Source of the DNA: Pseudomonadota bacterium
Lineage (GTDB): Bacteria; Pseudomonadota; Alphaproteobacteria; Acetobacterales; Acetobacteraceae
Direction of reading: 5' to 3'
Assembly: GCA_021781835.1 (NCBI GenBank)
Contig: JAJXWD010000003.1
Location: 1-64,000, forward strand
Length of the DNA: 64,000 nucleotides
Below the pieces are notes generated by a model. It had not been told where the DNA came from. It did not search any database and saw only the letters and a list, made by a program, of their open reading frames with translations. The position numbers and the translations under genes were made by a program. Of the stretch, positions 38,556-48,417 are shown in pieces (within the stretch, counting starts at the first letter, position 1; each line of letters starts with the position of its first letter).

Positions 38556-39368
38556 ATGACAAACATCGCCCTTTTGCCCGACCGCGCCGTGCTCTCCATC
38601 CAAGGCCCCGACCGTGTGGCGTTTCTCAACGGGCTGGTCAGCAATGATGCCGCCAAAGCCGCCCCCGGCCGGGCCGTGTGGGCGGCGCTGCTCACCCCGC
38701 AAGGGCGCTACCTCACCGATTTTTTCATCTTCGCGGCCGAGGACGCCCTGCTCCTCGACATCAAGCGGGCCGATGGCGCGCTGCTGTTGCAAAAGCTGCG
38801 CCGCTTCCGCCTGCGCATGGCGGTGGAGATTTCCGGCCTTGATGAGGACTGGCACGTTCAGGCCGCCTGGGACGGGCCGCCGCCCGCCGCGCCGCACGCC
38901 GCTCCAGACCCGCGCCTGCCCGAGGCGGGGTTTCGCCTGCTCGTTCGCACGCCGCTGCCGGCCACGGCCACGGCCGCGCATTATGCCGCCCACCGCATCG
39001 CGCTCGGCCTGCCCGATGGCGCCCCCGACCTGGAGCCCGAGAAAACCCTGCTGCTGGAGGCCGGGTTCGATGAACTGCACGGCGTCGATTGGGCCAAGGG
39101 CTGCTATATGGGCCAGGAATTGACCGCGCGCACCAAATATCGCGGGCTGGTCAAGCGCCGGCTGGTGCCCGTTGCCCTGTCGGCGCCGCTCGCGTCTGGT
39201 ACCTTGATTTACGCCGGAGACACGGAGGTTGGGCGCATGGGCTCGGGCGTGGAGGGCGCGGGCCTGGCCATGTTGCGGGTTGAGGCGCTGGGGGCTGAGC
39301 TGCGCGCGGGCACGGTCTCACTCGCGCCGCGCGTGCCGTCCTGGCTGGCTCTTGCCACCACGCCGTGA
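38556..39368 (+). CDS. folate-binding YgfZ/GcvT-like protein
   Basis: SIQGPDRVAFLNGLVSND..., DWAKGCYMGQELTARTKYRGLVKRRL. Confidence 0.92.
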   Translation: MTNIALLPDRAVLSIQGPDRVAFLNGLVSNDAAKAAPGRAVWAALLTPQGRYLTDFFIFAAEDALLLDIKRADGALLLQKLRRFRLRMAVEISGLDEDWHVQAAWDGPPPAAPHAAPDPRLPEAGFRLLVRTPLPATATAAHYAAHRIALGLPDGAPDLEPEKTLLLEAGFDELHGVDWAKGCYMGQELTARTKYRGLVKRRLVPVALSAPLASGTLIYAGDTEVGRMGSGVEGAGLAMLRVEALGAELRAGTVSLAPRVPSWLALATTP

Positions 39369-39551
39369 ATTGCCTGCCAAACGGCGTGTCAAACAGCCCT
39401 GGACACCTCCCCCGAGTGCGCCAAAATTTAACGGACTGTCTATTATTTAAATCGCTCTCCGATAATTCTGTTGACGTGCCCTGTATAATCAATCATGCGT
39501 AACAGGCCGTTTTTTGTCATGAAACGTAATGCCTAACAGGGGGAACAAATA

Positions 39552-40970
39552 ATGAGCACGGTTTCTAGCGGAGGTGTGCGCCTCAAGCGCGACAGCCTCG
39601 GTCTCTCGCAAATCATAGCGTCCACGCTGGCGAATATCGCGCCCGCGATGAGTTTTTTCTTCGGCTTCGGTCTCATCGCCTCGGGCGCGGGGGTCGGCGC
39701 GCCGATCACCATCCTGGTGGCGATGATCGTCATCCTCTTTCTTACCAACACGCTGGCGCAATTCTCCAAATACCGCCCGAGCACCGGTTCGTTCGTGACC
39801 TTCATCGGCATGTCGTTCGGGCCGACGGCGGGCGCGGCGGCGTCGTTGTTCGTGGTCACCGGCTATTGCATCGCCGCCGCGTCGGTGGTGGTGATCGCGG
39901 GCGGCTGGGCCGCGACCACGCTGCAAACCTTCCTGCACATCAACATTCCCTGGCAGGTGCTCAGCATTGTCGCCACGGCGGTGGTCGGGTTCCTGGTTGC
40001 GCGCGGCATTGGCCTGTCCACCACCTGGGCGGCGATTTTCTTTTATTTCGAGCTGGCGCTCCTGCTCGTTGGCGCGGTGATCATGCTGGTCGCCAACCAT
40101 GGCGCGATCTCGATGGCGCCGTTTGAGTTCTCCTCCGTCACCGGCGGCTGGAAGGGCATCGGGCTTGGTTTCCCGCTGGCCATCTATCTGTTCATCGGCT
40201 GGGAAAACTCGGCGATGCTCGCCGAAGAGACCACTGATCCGCGCCGCAACGTGCCCCGCGCCCTCATTACCGGCACGCTCTCGATCGGCATTCTCTACAT
40301 GTTCCTGGCCTTCGCCACCGAGACGGCGTTCCATAACAACGTGACCGCCATCGGCAATTCGGCCATTCCCTTCGTCGATGCCTTCAAGGCCTCGGCGGCC
40401 GGGCTGCTCATCGTTGCCTATCTGGCCGGCGTGACCTCGATCTTCTCCTCACTGATCGGCCTCACCAACGCCCAGGCGCGCATTTTGTTCAACTCCTCGC
40501 GTGAAGGGCTGCTGCCCGAGTTCTTCGGTAAGGTGCACCCTCAGCACCACACGCCGCACTCGGCCATGTGGGCGTTCATCGTCATCGCCCTGCTCATCGT
40601 TCTGGGCTTTGGCACGTTCGACAATATCGACCCCGTGACCCTGTTCGGTGAAACCGGCACCATGGGCACCATTCCGGTGGTGATCACCTATCTGCTCACC
40701 AACCTCGCCTTGCCGGTGTACATGCTGCGCTATCACCGCAACGAGTTCTCGCCCTTCAAGCACCTCATCGTCCCGCTGCTGGGCACGGCGTTCATGCTGT
40801 TCCCGCTCTGGGGCCTGGTGCAGCCCGGCCAGCCGGCGCCGTTCAACATCTACCCCTACGCGACCCTGGCCCTGTTCGCCTTCGCCCTCATCTATGGTGC
40901 GATCCTGGCCAAGCGTAACCCCGATCTGGTGCAGCGCATCGGCTCCTATGTCGCCGACGAAGAATACTGA
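39552..40970 (+). CDS. APC family amino acid permease
   Basis: Twelve-TM-like protein; SLGLSQIIASTLANIAPAMSFFFGFG... Confidence 0.9.
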   Translation: MSTVSSGGVRLKRDSLGLSQIIASTLANIAPAMSFFFGFGLIASGAGVGAPITILVAMIVILFLTNTLAQFSKYRPSTGSFVTFIGMSFGPTAGAAASLFVVTGYCIAAASVVVIAGGWAATTLQTFLHINIPWQVLSIVATAVVGFLVARGIGLSTTWAAIFFYFELALLLVGAVIMLVANHGAISMAPFEFSSVTGGWKGIGLGFPLAIYLFIGWENSAMLAEETTDPRRNVPRALITGTLSIGILYMFLAFATETAFHNNVTAIGNSAIPFVDAFKASAAGLLIVAYLAGVTSIFSSLIGLTNAQARILFNSSREGLLPEFFGKVHPQHHTPHSAMWAFIVIALLIVLGFGTFDNIDPVTLFGETGTMGTIPVVITYLLTNLALPVYMLRYHRNEFSPFKHLIVPLLGTAFMLFPLWGLVQPGQPAPFNIYPYATLALFAFALIYGAILAKRNPDLVQRIGSYVADEEY

Positions 40971-40990
40971 TCGGCTTCAGTGCTCGTGAG

Positions 40991-41021
40991 AAAGGCGGTG
41001 CCTCGCGGCACCGCCTTTTTT
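40991..41021 (+). terminator. rho-independent terminator after permease
   Basis: AAAGGCGGTGCC-TCGC-GGCACCGCCTTTTTT. Confidence 0.9.
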
Positions 41022-41067
41022 CATGTTCGCGGGGCGCTGAAAGTCAGGAAAGGCGATCGGGCATTTT

Positions 41068-42093
41068 TCATGTGGCGGCGCGCAGCTGCTCGGGTGAGGC
41101 GCCGAACCAGCGTTTGCAGGCGCGTGAGAAGGGGCTGAGCTCGGCATAGCCCAGCAGCTGGGCGATGGTGGAAATGCTGAGATGCGCCTGGGCGAGATAG
41201 GACCGGGCGAGGGTGCGGCGGACATCTTGCACGGCCTCGGCATAGGTGACGCCCTCGGCGCTCAAGCGGCGCTGGAGGGTCCAGCGGGCAATGCCGAGCG
41301 CCTCGGCCACCTGCTCGATGGGAGGCGCGCCATCGGGCAGGCGGGAGCGGATTTCGGCGCGCACGCGGTGGGGCAGCGGCACGCCGCCGCGCGGCAGGCG
41401 CTGGCCGTAGGCCTGGGCGGTGAGGCGGGCATAGAGCCCGGCATTGAAGCCCGGCATGCGGGCGCCGAGATCGCCGGGGCGGAAGATGAGCGCGTTGGTG
41501 CGCTGGCCGAAAAACACCGGGGCGTTGAAGGTGGCCTCGTGGGCGGTGGCATCCTCGGGCGCGGGATGCTCGAAATGCACTTCCTCGGGCGTGAAGCCGG
41601 GGCCGTAGGCCTGGCGCAGCAGGTTTTGAAACATCGCGAGGCTCAGCTCGGCATCCTGGCGGCGCTCGAGAATCCGCCAGTCGAGGATGCGGTATTCGAG
41701 CCGGAGCAGGCTGTTTTCGGTCCGCACCCGGAACTCGCTGGCCTGCTGGTGGAGGGGGAACAGGTCTGAGAACTGGCGGAGCGCCATGCCGATGCTGGGC
41801 GCGGCGAGCGCGATATCGCCCACCAGCCCGTGCGAGGAGGCGGGGAACTGGCGGCCGTAGCGGAGGCCGAAATCATCGTGCCCGGAGACGCGGGCGGCGC
41901 GCTCCATCATCTCGGCATAGGCCGATAGTTTGAGGCTGCCCTTGGCGTTTTCGTCCAGCCGGGCGGCATCCACCCCCGACGGGCCCATGACCGCGTCGGC
42001 ATCAGCCCCCAGCTCGCCGAGGAACGGCACCAGCCCCGCCGTCGCCACCAGCGCCAGCTCCGGGCTCGCCCCCTGCCTTGCAAATTGGCTCAT
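41068..42093 (-). CDS. AraC family transcriptional regulator (OruR/arabinose-binding-domain type)
   Basis: C-terminal HTH: EALGIARWTLQRRLSAEGVTYAEAVQDVRRTLARSYL...LGYAELSPFSRACKRWFG. Confidence 0.92.
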   Translation of the reverse strand: MSQFARQGASPELALVATAGLVPFLGELGADADAVMGPSGVDAARLDENAKGSLKLSAYAEMMERAARVSGHDDFGLRYGRQFPASSHGLVGDIALAAPSIGMALRQFSDLFPLHQQASEFRVRTENSLLRLEYRILDWRILERRQDAELSLAMFQNLLRQAYGPGFTPEEVHFEHPAPEDATAHEATFNAPVFFGQRTNALIFRPGDLGARMPGFNAGLYARLTAQAYGQRLPRGGVPLPHRVRAEIRSRLPDGAPPIEQVAEALGIARWTLQRRLSAEGVTYAEAVQDVRRTLARSYLAQAHLSISTIAQLLGYAELSPFSRACKRWFGASPEQLRAAT

Positions 42094-42260
42094 TCCACTC
42101 ACTCCGCTGTCGGCCGCGGTTGGCATTTTCCCTGATTGGGGGGAGCGTAGAACGGGCGTTGCGCGCGCGCAACCCTTGGCGGGCGTTGTATTCGGGGGTC
42201 AATAAATGCCCGGCTGGGTTGGGTGATAGTGGGGACAATGGAACCCGAGGAGGAGCCCGC

Positions 42261-43688
42261 ATGACCCAAAATCTGAAATTCTACATCGACGGCAAATGGG
42301 TGGACCCGGTGGTGGCCAACCCGATCGCCGTGATCGACCCCGCCACCGAGGCGGCGTTTACGGAAATCTCGGGCGGGTCGAAGGCGGATGTGGACAAGGC
42401 GGTGGCGGCGGCCAAGCGGGCGTTTCGGAGCTTTTCGAAAACCAGCCAGACCTACCGGCTGGAATTGCTGAAAACCTGCCTGGAAGTTTACAATAAACGC
42501 TATGACGACATCGCCGCGGCCTGCACGCGCGAAATGGGCGCGCCGCTCAGCTTCTCGAAAGAGGCCCAGGTGTGGGTGGGGCAAGGGCATTTTCAGGCGC
42601 TGATCGACAAGCTGGAGCGGTTTGAATTTTTCGAGACCCGCGGCAGCACCCGCGTCGCGCTCGAGCCCATTGGCGTGTGCGGGCTGATTACGCCCTGGAA
42701 CTGGCCGCTGAACCAGATTGTGTGCAAGGTGGCCCCCGCCCTGGCGGCGGGCTGCACCATGGTGCTGAAGCCTTCGGAGATCGCGCCCCTCAACGCGCTG
42801 ATTTTCGCCGAGGTGATGCATGAGGCGGGCGTGCCGGCGGGGGTGTTCAATCTGGTCAACGGCACGGGGCCGGATGTGGGGCAGAAGCTGGCCGAGCACC
42901 CGGATGTGGACATGATGAGCTTCACCGGCTCGACGCGGGCCGGCATCATCGTGGCGCGCGAGGCGGCCAATACGGTCAAGCGCGTGTGCCAAGAGCTGGG
43001 CGGCAAATCGGCCAATATCTTGCTGCCCGACGTGGATTTGGAGGATGCGGTGCGCAAGGGCATCGGGGCGTGCTTCATCAATACCGGGCAAAGCTGCGAT
43101 GCCGCCACCCGCATGCTGGTGCCGCGCCTGCTGCATGACCAGGCGGTGGCGATTGCCGCCGACGAGGCCGCCAAACAGACCACCGGCAACCCGTGGGACG
43201 CCGGCACCGTGCTCGGGCCGCTGGTGAGCGAGCTGCAATGGAACAAGGTCCAGAGGCTGATCAAGGCCGGGATCGATGAGGGCGCCACGCTCGCCTGCGG
43301 CGGGCTGGGGCGGCCAGAGGGGCTGAACAAGGGCTATTATGCCAAGCCGACCGTGTTTGGGAATGTGACGCCGGGCATGACCATCGAGAAGGAGGAGATT
43401 TTTGGGCCGGTGCTCTCGATCATCCCCTATGACACGCTCGACCAGGCGATCGAGATCGCCAATGACACGGTCTATGGGCTGGCGGCCTATGTACAGAGCC
43501 GGGATCTGGGCAAGGCCCGCGAGGTGGCCGCCGAGATGCGGGCGGGCAGCGTTTACATCAACTACCCCGACCTTGATTTCGCGGCGCCTTTTGGCGGCTA
43601 CAAGCAATCGGGCAATGGGCGCGAATATGCGGATTTCGCGCTGCATGATTTTCTGGAGATCAAGGGCATTGTCGGGTACGGCGGTTAG
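42261..43688 (+). CDS. aldehyde dehydrogenase family protein
   Basis: ITPWNWPLNQIVCKVAPALAAGCTMVLKPSE..., CQELGGKSANILLPDVDL, FINTGQSCDAATRMLVP. Confidence 0.95.
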   Translation: MTQNLKFYIDGKWVDPVVANPIAVIDPATEAAFTEISGGSKADVDKAVAAAKRAFRSFSKTSQTYRLELLKTCLEVYNKRYDDIAAACTREMGAPLSFSKEAQVWVGQGHFQALIDKLERFEFFETRGSTRVALEPIGVCGLITPWNWPLNQIVCKVAPALAAGCTMVLKPSEIAPLNALIFAEVMHEAGVPAGVFNLVNGTGPDVGQKLAEHPDVDMMSFTGSTRAGIIVAREAANTVKRVCQELGGKSANILLPDVDLEDAVRKGIGACFINTGQSCDAATRMLVPRLLHDQAVAIAADEAAKQTTGNPWDAGTVLGPLVSELQWNKVQRLIKAGIDEGATLACGGLGRPEGLNKGYYAKPTVFGNVTPGMTIEKEEIFGPVLSIIPYDTLDQAIEIANDTVYGLAAYVQSRDLGKAREVAAEMRAGSVYINYPDLDFAAPFGGYKQSGNGREYADFALHDFLEIKGIVGYGG

Positions 43689-43725
43689 ATCAATATTGGT
43701 TTAGAGTGAGTCGACAGATGCAAGT
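43685..43725 (+). repeat. Family-A dispersed repeat, half copy
   Basis: TTAGATCAATATTGGTTTAGAGTGAGTCGACAGATGCAAG; contains the ALDH stop codon. Confidence 0.85.
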
Positions 43726-43726
43726 C

Positions 43727-43779
43727 ATACCAGTCAGCCCTGAGGCTGACTGGTATGCGCGTGGGGGGCGGCCACGTGC
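43727..43779. repeat. Family-C palindrome copy 3 plus adjacent GCGCGTG...GCCACGTGC module
   Basis: ATACCAGTCAGCCCTGAGGCTGACTGGTAT then GCGCGTGGGGGGCGGCCACGTGC. Confidence 0.9.
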
Positions 43780-43894
43780 ACAATCAAAGGGTCGCCGCAC
43801 GCCAGAACACGCCCGGAAACATTATCAAATGTTTTTTGGCCGTTTCTTTGTTGTAAAAAAGGCCGGCGTTTTGGGGAGCGCCGGTGGCGGTTTT

Positions 43895-44515
43895 TCAGGC
43901 CCCCAGCAAGGCGTTCAGGCTTTGCTCGAGCTGTGAGCGCGGCAGGCGGCTGGCGCGGCCGGGGAAGATGATGTCGGCCTCGCGCTCGGGGTGGGTGAGC
44001 ATGTACATATCGACGCTGGGCAGGAAGATGCGCCGCCATTCATCGGCCCAGACGCCAAGCGCGCGGTCATGGGCGACCTCGAAGATGGTTTTGCGGTCGC
44101 TGTCGACGAAAATCTTCAGGCCGTAATAGGGCAGCAGCAGTGGCACCAGGGCGGAGATGCCCTCGATGATGACCGGGCGGGCGGTGGTGAGGCGCTTGGG
44201 CGTTTTGGAGACCGCGAAGCTCTGCCAATCGAACGGGTAATAGGTGCAGGCGCCGGTTTTGGCGAGGTCGATGACCGCCTGGAGGAATTGCTCATAGCGG
44301 ATATAGGGGAAGGGAAAGCCGGGCTGGCGCGAGACCCAGTCGGCTTCGGCGCTGATGAACTCATCGACGTGCAGGATCGGGAAGCCATAAATTTCGGCCA
44401 GGCGCAAAGCCAGGGTGGTCTTGCCCGCGCAGGGCAGACCGTCGATCGCGATGAGGGGTTTTTTGAGCGCATGGGCGAGACCGCCCGCTTTCCCCAACTC
44501 TCCCGCAGCTGCCAT
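43895..44515 (-). CDS. uridine kinase/phosphoribulokinase-like P-loop kinase
   Basis: LIAIDGLPCAGKTTLALRLAEIYGFPILHVDEFI... Walker A. Confidence 0.75.
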   Translation of the reverse strand: MAAAGELGKAGGLAHALKKPLIAIDGLPCAGKTTLALRLAEIYGFPILHVDEFISAEADWVSRQPGFPFPYIRYEQFLQAVIDLAKTGACTYYPFDWQSFAVSKTPKRLTTARPVIIEGISALVPLLLPYYGLKIFVDSDRKTIFEVAHDRALGVWADEWRRIFLPSVDMYMLTHPEREADIIFPGRASRLPRSQLEQSLNALLGA

Positions 44516-44584
44516 GTGACCCCGTCTCCACGTCACAAGATCTGGCCCAAGGCCCAAATTGTGCGTGTGCTTAGCGCATTTCGC

Positions 44585-46186
44585 TCAGGCCGGTAAAGTC
44601 ACGCGCACGCGCAGGCCCTTGGGGGTGGCGTCGAGCATGGCGATGTCGCCGCCATGGGCGCGGATGATGTTGCGCGCGATCGCCAGCCCCAGGCCCGAGC
44701 CGCCGGTTTCGCGGTTGCGGCTGGTCTCGAGGCGGCGGAACGGCTCGAACACCCGCTCGCGCTCGGTTTCGGGGATGCCGGGGCCATCATCCTCGATGTC
44801 GATGCGCACCAGCCCCTTGTGCGGGGGGCTGAGGGTGACATGCGCGGCATCGCCATATTTGACCGCATTGCCGATGAGGTTGGCGAAGGCGCGCTTGCAG
44901 GCGAGCGGGCGCAGCCGCACGGCCAGATGCTCGGGGCCCTGGTAGGTGATGGCTTCCTGGCGCGCGGGGGTGAGGTCGGCCTGGTCATCGAGGATGGCGC
45001 GCAGGAGGCTGGCCAGATCGACCGGCGCCGGGGTTTCGGTGCTGCCGATGTCGCGGCCAAAGGCCAAAGTGGCGGCGACCATGGCCTCCATTTCATCGAG
45101 GTCGGCGAGCATTTTTTCGCGCTGCTCGTCGTCTTCCATGAATTCGGCGCGCAGTTTCAGGCGCGTGATGGGGGTGCGCAGATCATGGCCGATGGCGGTG
45201 AGCAGGAAGGTGCGGTCCTCGACGAAACGCCGGATGCGCGCCGCCATGGTGTTGAAGGCCTTGGCGGCGGTGACGATTTCGGCCGGCCCCTGCTCGGGCA
45301 AGGGCGGGGCGGTGACCACGTCGCGCCCCAGCGCCTCGGCGGCGGCGGCCAGCGTTTGCACCGGGCGCAGCAGCGTGCGCACCGCCCAGATGATCATCAC
45401 CGCGCCCAGCAGGGTCATGACGATGAAGGCGGTGGCGAAGCCGCGCGAGCGCCAGGGCGTGGGCGGGGGCAGCACGGCGCTGATGGTCAGCCAGGTATCG
45501 GGATAAAAATGACCGCCGGGCGGCGGGCCGGGCGGGCCGCCAAAGGATGCCTCCGCCGGGCCGCCGGGCGGTGGCCCGAAGGGCGGGCCTGCGGGCCCGT
45601 CATCGGACGGGGGGGCGAAAGCGGAATCGGGCCCGTCATCGGGCGGGGGGCCGGCATCTTGGGTCAGGCCGAGCCATTCATCGGCCAGCGGGTGGGTGCG
45701 CAGAAACCGCGCCATGGGGCTGGCATCGTCGGGCGCCAACCCGTTGGGCAGGGCGGAGGCGGCGCGCAAGCCGAAGCTGATGACGCAATGGGGCGGAAAG
45801 CCCGCGACGCGCAGGGAGAGGCCATCTGGGTGCAGGAAGGGAGGAATGCCTTCGGAGAAGATCGCCGCGCGGATGGCCTCGGCATCGGCCGGGGCCATGC
45901 GGGATGTGCCGGCCAGGGGCGGCGTGGTGGTGAGGATGGCGGTCTCGCCGTCGGGCAGGGATTCGCGGGCCAGCACATCGGCCCGGTCGGCGGGCGCGGC
46001 CTGGGCGATGTGGCGGTAGAGAATGGTGGCGCGGGTGGCGAATTCCTGCATCTCCTCGGTGTGGAGGAGCTTGATCTGGTTGAAGGTGTGGATGAGCAGC
46101 CCGAGCAGCTGGATGGCGGCGAAACCGACCAGCAGGAGCAGGATCATGCGCCGCGCCAGCGAGTGGGGCTTGAAGAACAGCCGCAC
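44585..46186 (-). CDS. sensor histidine kinase with Pro/Gly-rich periplasmic insert
   Basis: TAIGHDLRTPITRLKLRAEFM H-box; GNAVKYGD; GLGLAIARNIIRAHGG; probable GTG start. Confidence 0.93.
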   Translation of the reverse strand: MRLFFKPHSLARRMILLLLVGFAAIQLLGLLIHTFNQIKLLHTEEMQEFATRATILYRHIAQAAPADRADVLARESLPDGETAILTTTPPLAGTSRMAPADAEAIRAAIFSEGIPPFLHPDGLSLRVAGFPPHCVISFGLRAASALPNGLAPDDASPMARFLRTHPLADEWLGLTQDAGPPPDDGPDSAFAPPSDDGPAGPPFGPPPGGPAEASFGGPPGPPPGGHFYPDTWLTISAVLPPPTPWRSRGFATAFIVMTLLGAVMIIWAVRTLLRPVQTLAAAAEALGRDVVTAPPLPEQGPAEIVTAAKAFNTMAARIRRFVEDRTFLLTAIGHDLRTPITRLKLRAEFMEDDEQREKMLADLDEMEAMVAATLAFGRDIGSTETPAPVDLASLLRAILDDQADLTPARQEAITYQGPEHLAVRLRPLACKRAFANLIGNAVKYGDAAHVTLSPPHKGLVRIDIEDDGPGIPETERERVFEPFRRLETSRNRETGGSGLGLAIARNIIRAHGGDIAMLDATPKGLRVRVTLPA

Positions 46187-46187
46187 C

Positions 46188-46904
46188 TCAGATCCGCTCG
46201 ACCGGCGTGGAGAGCACATAGCCACCGCCGCGCACGGTCTTGATGATCTGGGCGTTGCGCCCGTCATCCTCGAGCTTGCGGCGCAGGCGCGAGACGGCCA
46301 CGTCGATCGCGCGGTCGAACGGGCCGGCCTGGCGGCCGCGCAGCAGGTCGAGCAGCATGTCGCGGGTCAATACGCGGTTGGGGCGGTCGAGCAAGGCCAG
46401 CAGCAGGTCATATTCGCCGCCGGTGATGGCGACCTCGACGCCCTGGGGGTCGAGCAGGCGGCGGCGGGCGGTTTCCAGCACCCAGCCGGCGAACTGGTAG
46501 ATTTTGGTGTGGTCGGCCGGGCGCTGGTCGGCTTCGGTGGTGCGGCGGAGCACGGCGCGGATGCGGGCCAGCAGCTCACGCGGGTTGAAGGGCTTGGTGA
46601 CGTAATCATCGGCGCCAAGCTCGAGGCCGATGATGCGGTCGGTATCCTCGGCCATGGCGGTGAGCATGATGATGGGAATGTTCGATTCGGCGCGCAGCCA
46701 GCGGGCAATGTCGAGGCCGCCTTCGCCGGGCAGCATCAGGTCGAGCACCACGAGCTGGAAATGACCGTTGGCGACGGCGCGCCTTGCCTCCTTGCCATCG
46801 CGCGCGGTGGTGACGCGCAGGCGCTGGCGCTCGAGAAACTTGGCCAGCAGGTCGCGGATTTCGCGGTCATCATCGACGATGAGGATATGAGGCAGATGGT
46901 CCAT
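46188..46904 (-). CDS. OmpR-family response regulator
   Basis: ILIVDDDREIRDLLAKFLERQ...VLDLMLPGEGGL...RGGGYVLSTPVERI. Confidence 0.94.
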   Translation of the reverse strand: MDHLPHILIVDDDREIRDLLAKFLERQRLRVTTARDGKEARRAVANGHFQLVVLDLMLPGEGGLDIARWLRAESNIPIIMLTAMAEDTDRIIGLELGADDYVTKPFNPRELLARIRAVLRRTTEADQRPADHTKIYQFAGWVLETARRRLLDPQGVEVAITGGEYDLLLALLDRPNRVLTRDMLLDLLRGRQAGPFDRAIDVAVSRLRRKLEDDGRNAQIIKTVRGGGYVLSTPVERI

Positions 46905-47203
46905 GGCTGTTACAATAGCGCCGCCCCGCCCGCTTGGGCAGGGCTTGTTACAATCATTGACAATTTGGCCGATGCCGCAACCAACAGGCGGTTTCCAAGA
47001 AAACACTTGCGCCCCGGGGCCATGGGCTTTAAGGGGCGCCCCACGCAGCAACGTACGTGCCTCTGCCGGTCCTCCGGTTACGCAACGGCGTCAAGCGTTC
47101 TGGCAGCACAGCTGGGGAGACCCGGAAGTTGGCTGGTTCGTTCGACCGTTTTGTAACCCATGCCGCGCCACATCGCGGCCCATAGAGGATAAGGAGCAGG
47201 GCG

Positions 47204-48328
47204 ATGACCCCTCGTGTCGCGTCGTATCTTGAATCCAACCCCGCCACCCCCTGCCTGGTGCTCGATTTGGAGCGGGTGGGGGAGAATTATGACCGGCTGC
47301 ACGCCGCCCTGCCGGCGGCGAGGATTTTTTATGCCGTGAAGGCCAACCCGGCCGCGCCGATTTTGCGCCTGCTGGTGGAGCGCGGCTCGTGCTTCGATGC
47401 CGCCTCGCTGCCCGAGATCGAGGCCTGCCTGGAGGCGGGGGCGAGGGCCGCGGATATTTCCTATGGCAACACGGTGAAGAAGCCCGCGGCGATCGCGCGG
47501 GCGCATGCGCTGGGCGTGCCGCTATTTGCCTTTGATTCGGACGAGGAGTTGGAAAAGCTCGCCCGCCATGCGCCGGGAGCCAAGGTTTATTGCCGCGTGG
47601 CCGTGGCCAATGAGGGCGCGGACTGGCCGCTTTCCAACAAATTCGGCACCCCGCCGGCCCAGGCCCGCGCGCTGATGCTCAAGGCCCGCGCGCTGGGGCT
47701 GGTGGCTCATGGGCTGTCTTTTCATGTCGGCAGCCAGCAGACCTGCGCGAGCGCTTATGAAAACGCCATCTCCACGGTGGCGGCGCTGTTCACGGACCTG
47801 AAATCGGCGGGGCTGGAGCTGAAAATGCTCAATCTCGGCGGCGGGTTTCCGGTGCGCTATGAGCGCGACGTGCCCGAGGCCGGGGTGTATGGCACGCGCA
47901 TCATGGCCGCTATGGTGGAGAATTTCGGCAATGACCTGCCGGACATGCTGATCGAGCCGGGGCGCGCCATGGTGGGCGATGCGGGGGTTGTGGTCTCTGA
48001 GGCGGTGCTGGTGTGCAAGCGCATCCCCGAGGATGAGCGCCCATGGGTGTATCTCGATATCGGGCGGTTTGGCGGCTTGGCCGAGACCGAGGGCGAGGCG
48101 ATCCGCTACCGGGTGAGCGCCGAGGCGAGCGGCCCGCTGGAGCCCACCGTGCTCGCCGGCCCGACCTGCGATGGCGTGGATGTGATGTATGAGAAAACCC
48201 CCTGCCTGCTGCCGCGGGGCCTCAAATCTGGCGACCGGGTGCTGATCCACGATACGGGGGCCTATGTGACCAGCTATGCCAGCCAGAATTTCAACGGCTT
48301 CGCGCCGCTGGCCGAACATTACATATGA
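47204..48328 (+). CDS. ornithine decarboxylase-like type III PLP enzyme
   Basis: IFYAVKANPAAPILRLL..., FHVGSQQ, LNLGGGFPVRY, EPGRAMVGDAG, AGPTCDGVDV. Confidence 0.92.
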   Translation: MTPRVASYLESNPATPCLVLDLERVGENYDRLHAALPAARIFYAVKANPAAPILRLLVERGSCFDAASLPEIEACLEAGARAADISYGNTVKKPAAIARAHALGVPLFAFDSDEELEKLARHAPGAKVYCRVAVANEGADWPLSNKFGTPPAQARALMLKARALGLVAHGLSFHVGSQQTCASAYENAISTVAALFTDLKSAGLELKMLNLGGGFPVRYERDVPEAGVYGTRIMAAMVENFGNDLPDMLIEPGRAMVGDAGVVVSEAVLVCKRIPEDERPWVYLDIGRFGGLAETEGEAIRYRVSAEASGPLEPTVLAGPTCDGVDVMYEKTPCLLPRGLKSGDRVLIHDTGAYVTSYASQNFNGFAPLAEHYI

Positions 48329-48417
48329 TGTCATCCGGGCGCCGCTTGCAGCGGCGCCAAAACCCCTTAATTTCGGGCGTGGATTCGCACTCAAACCAGG
48401 ACAAGGGGAACACCACC

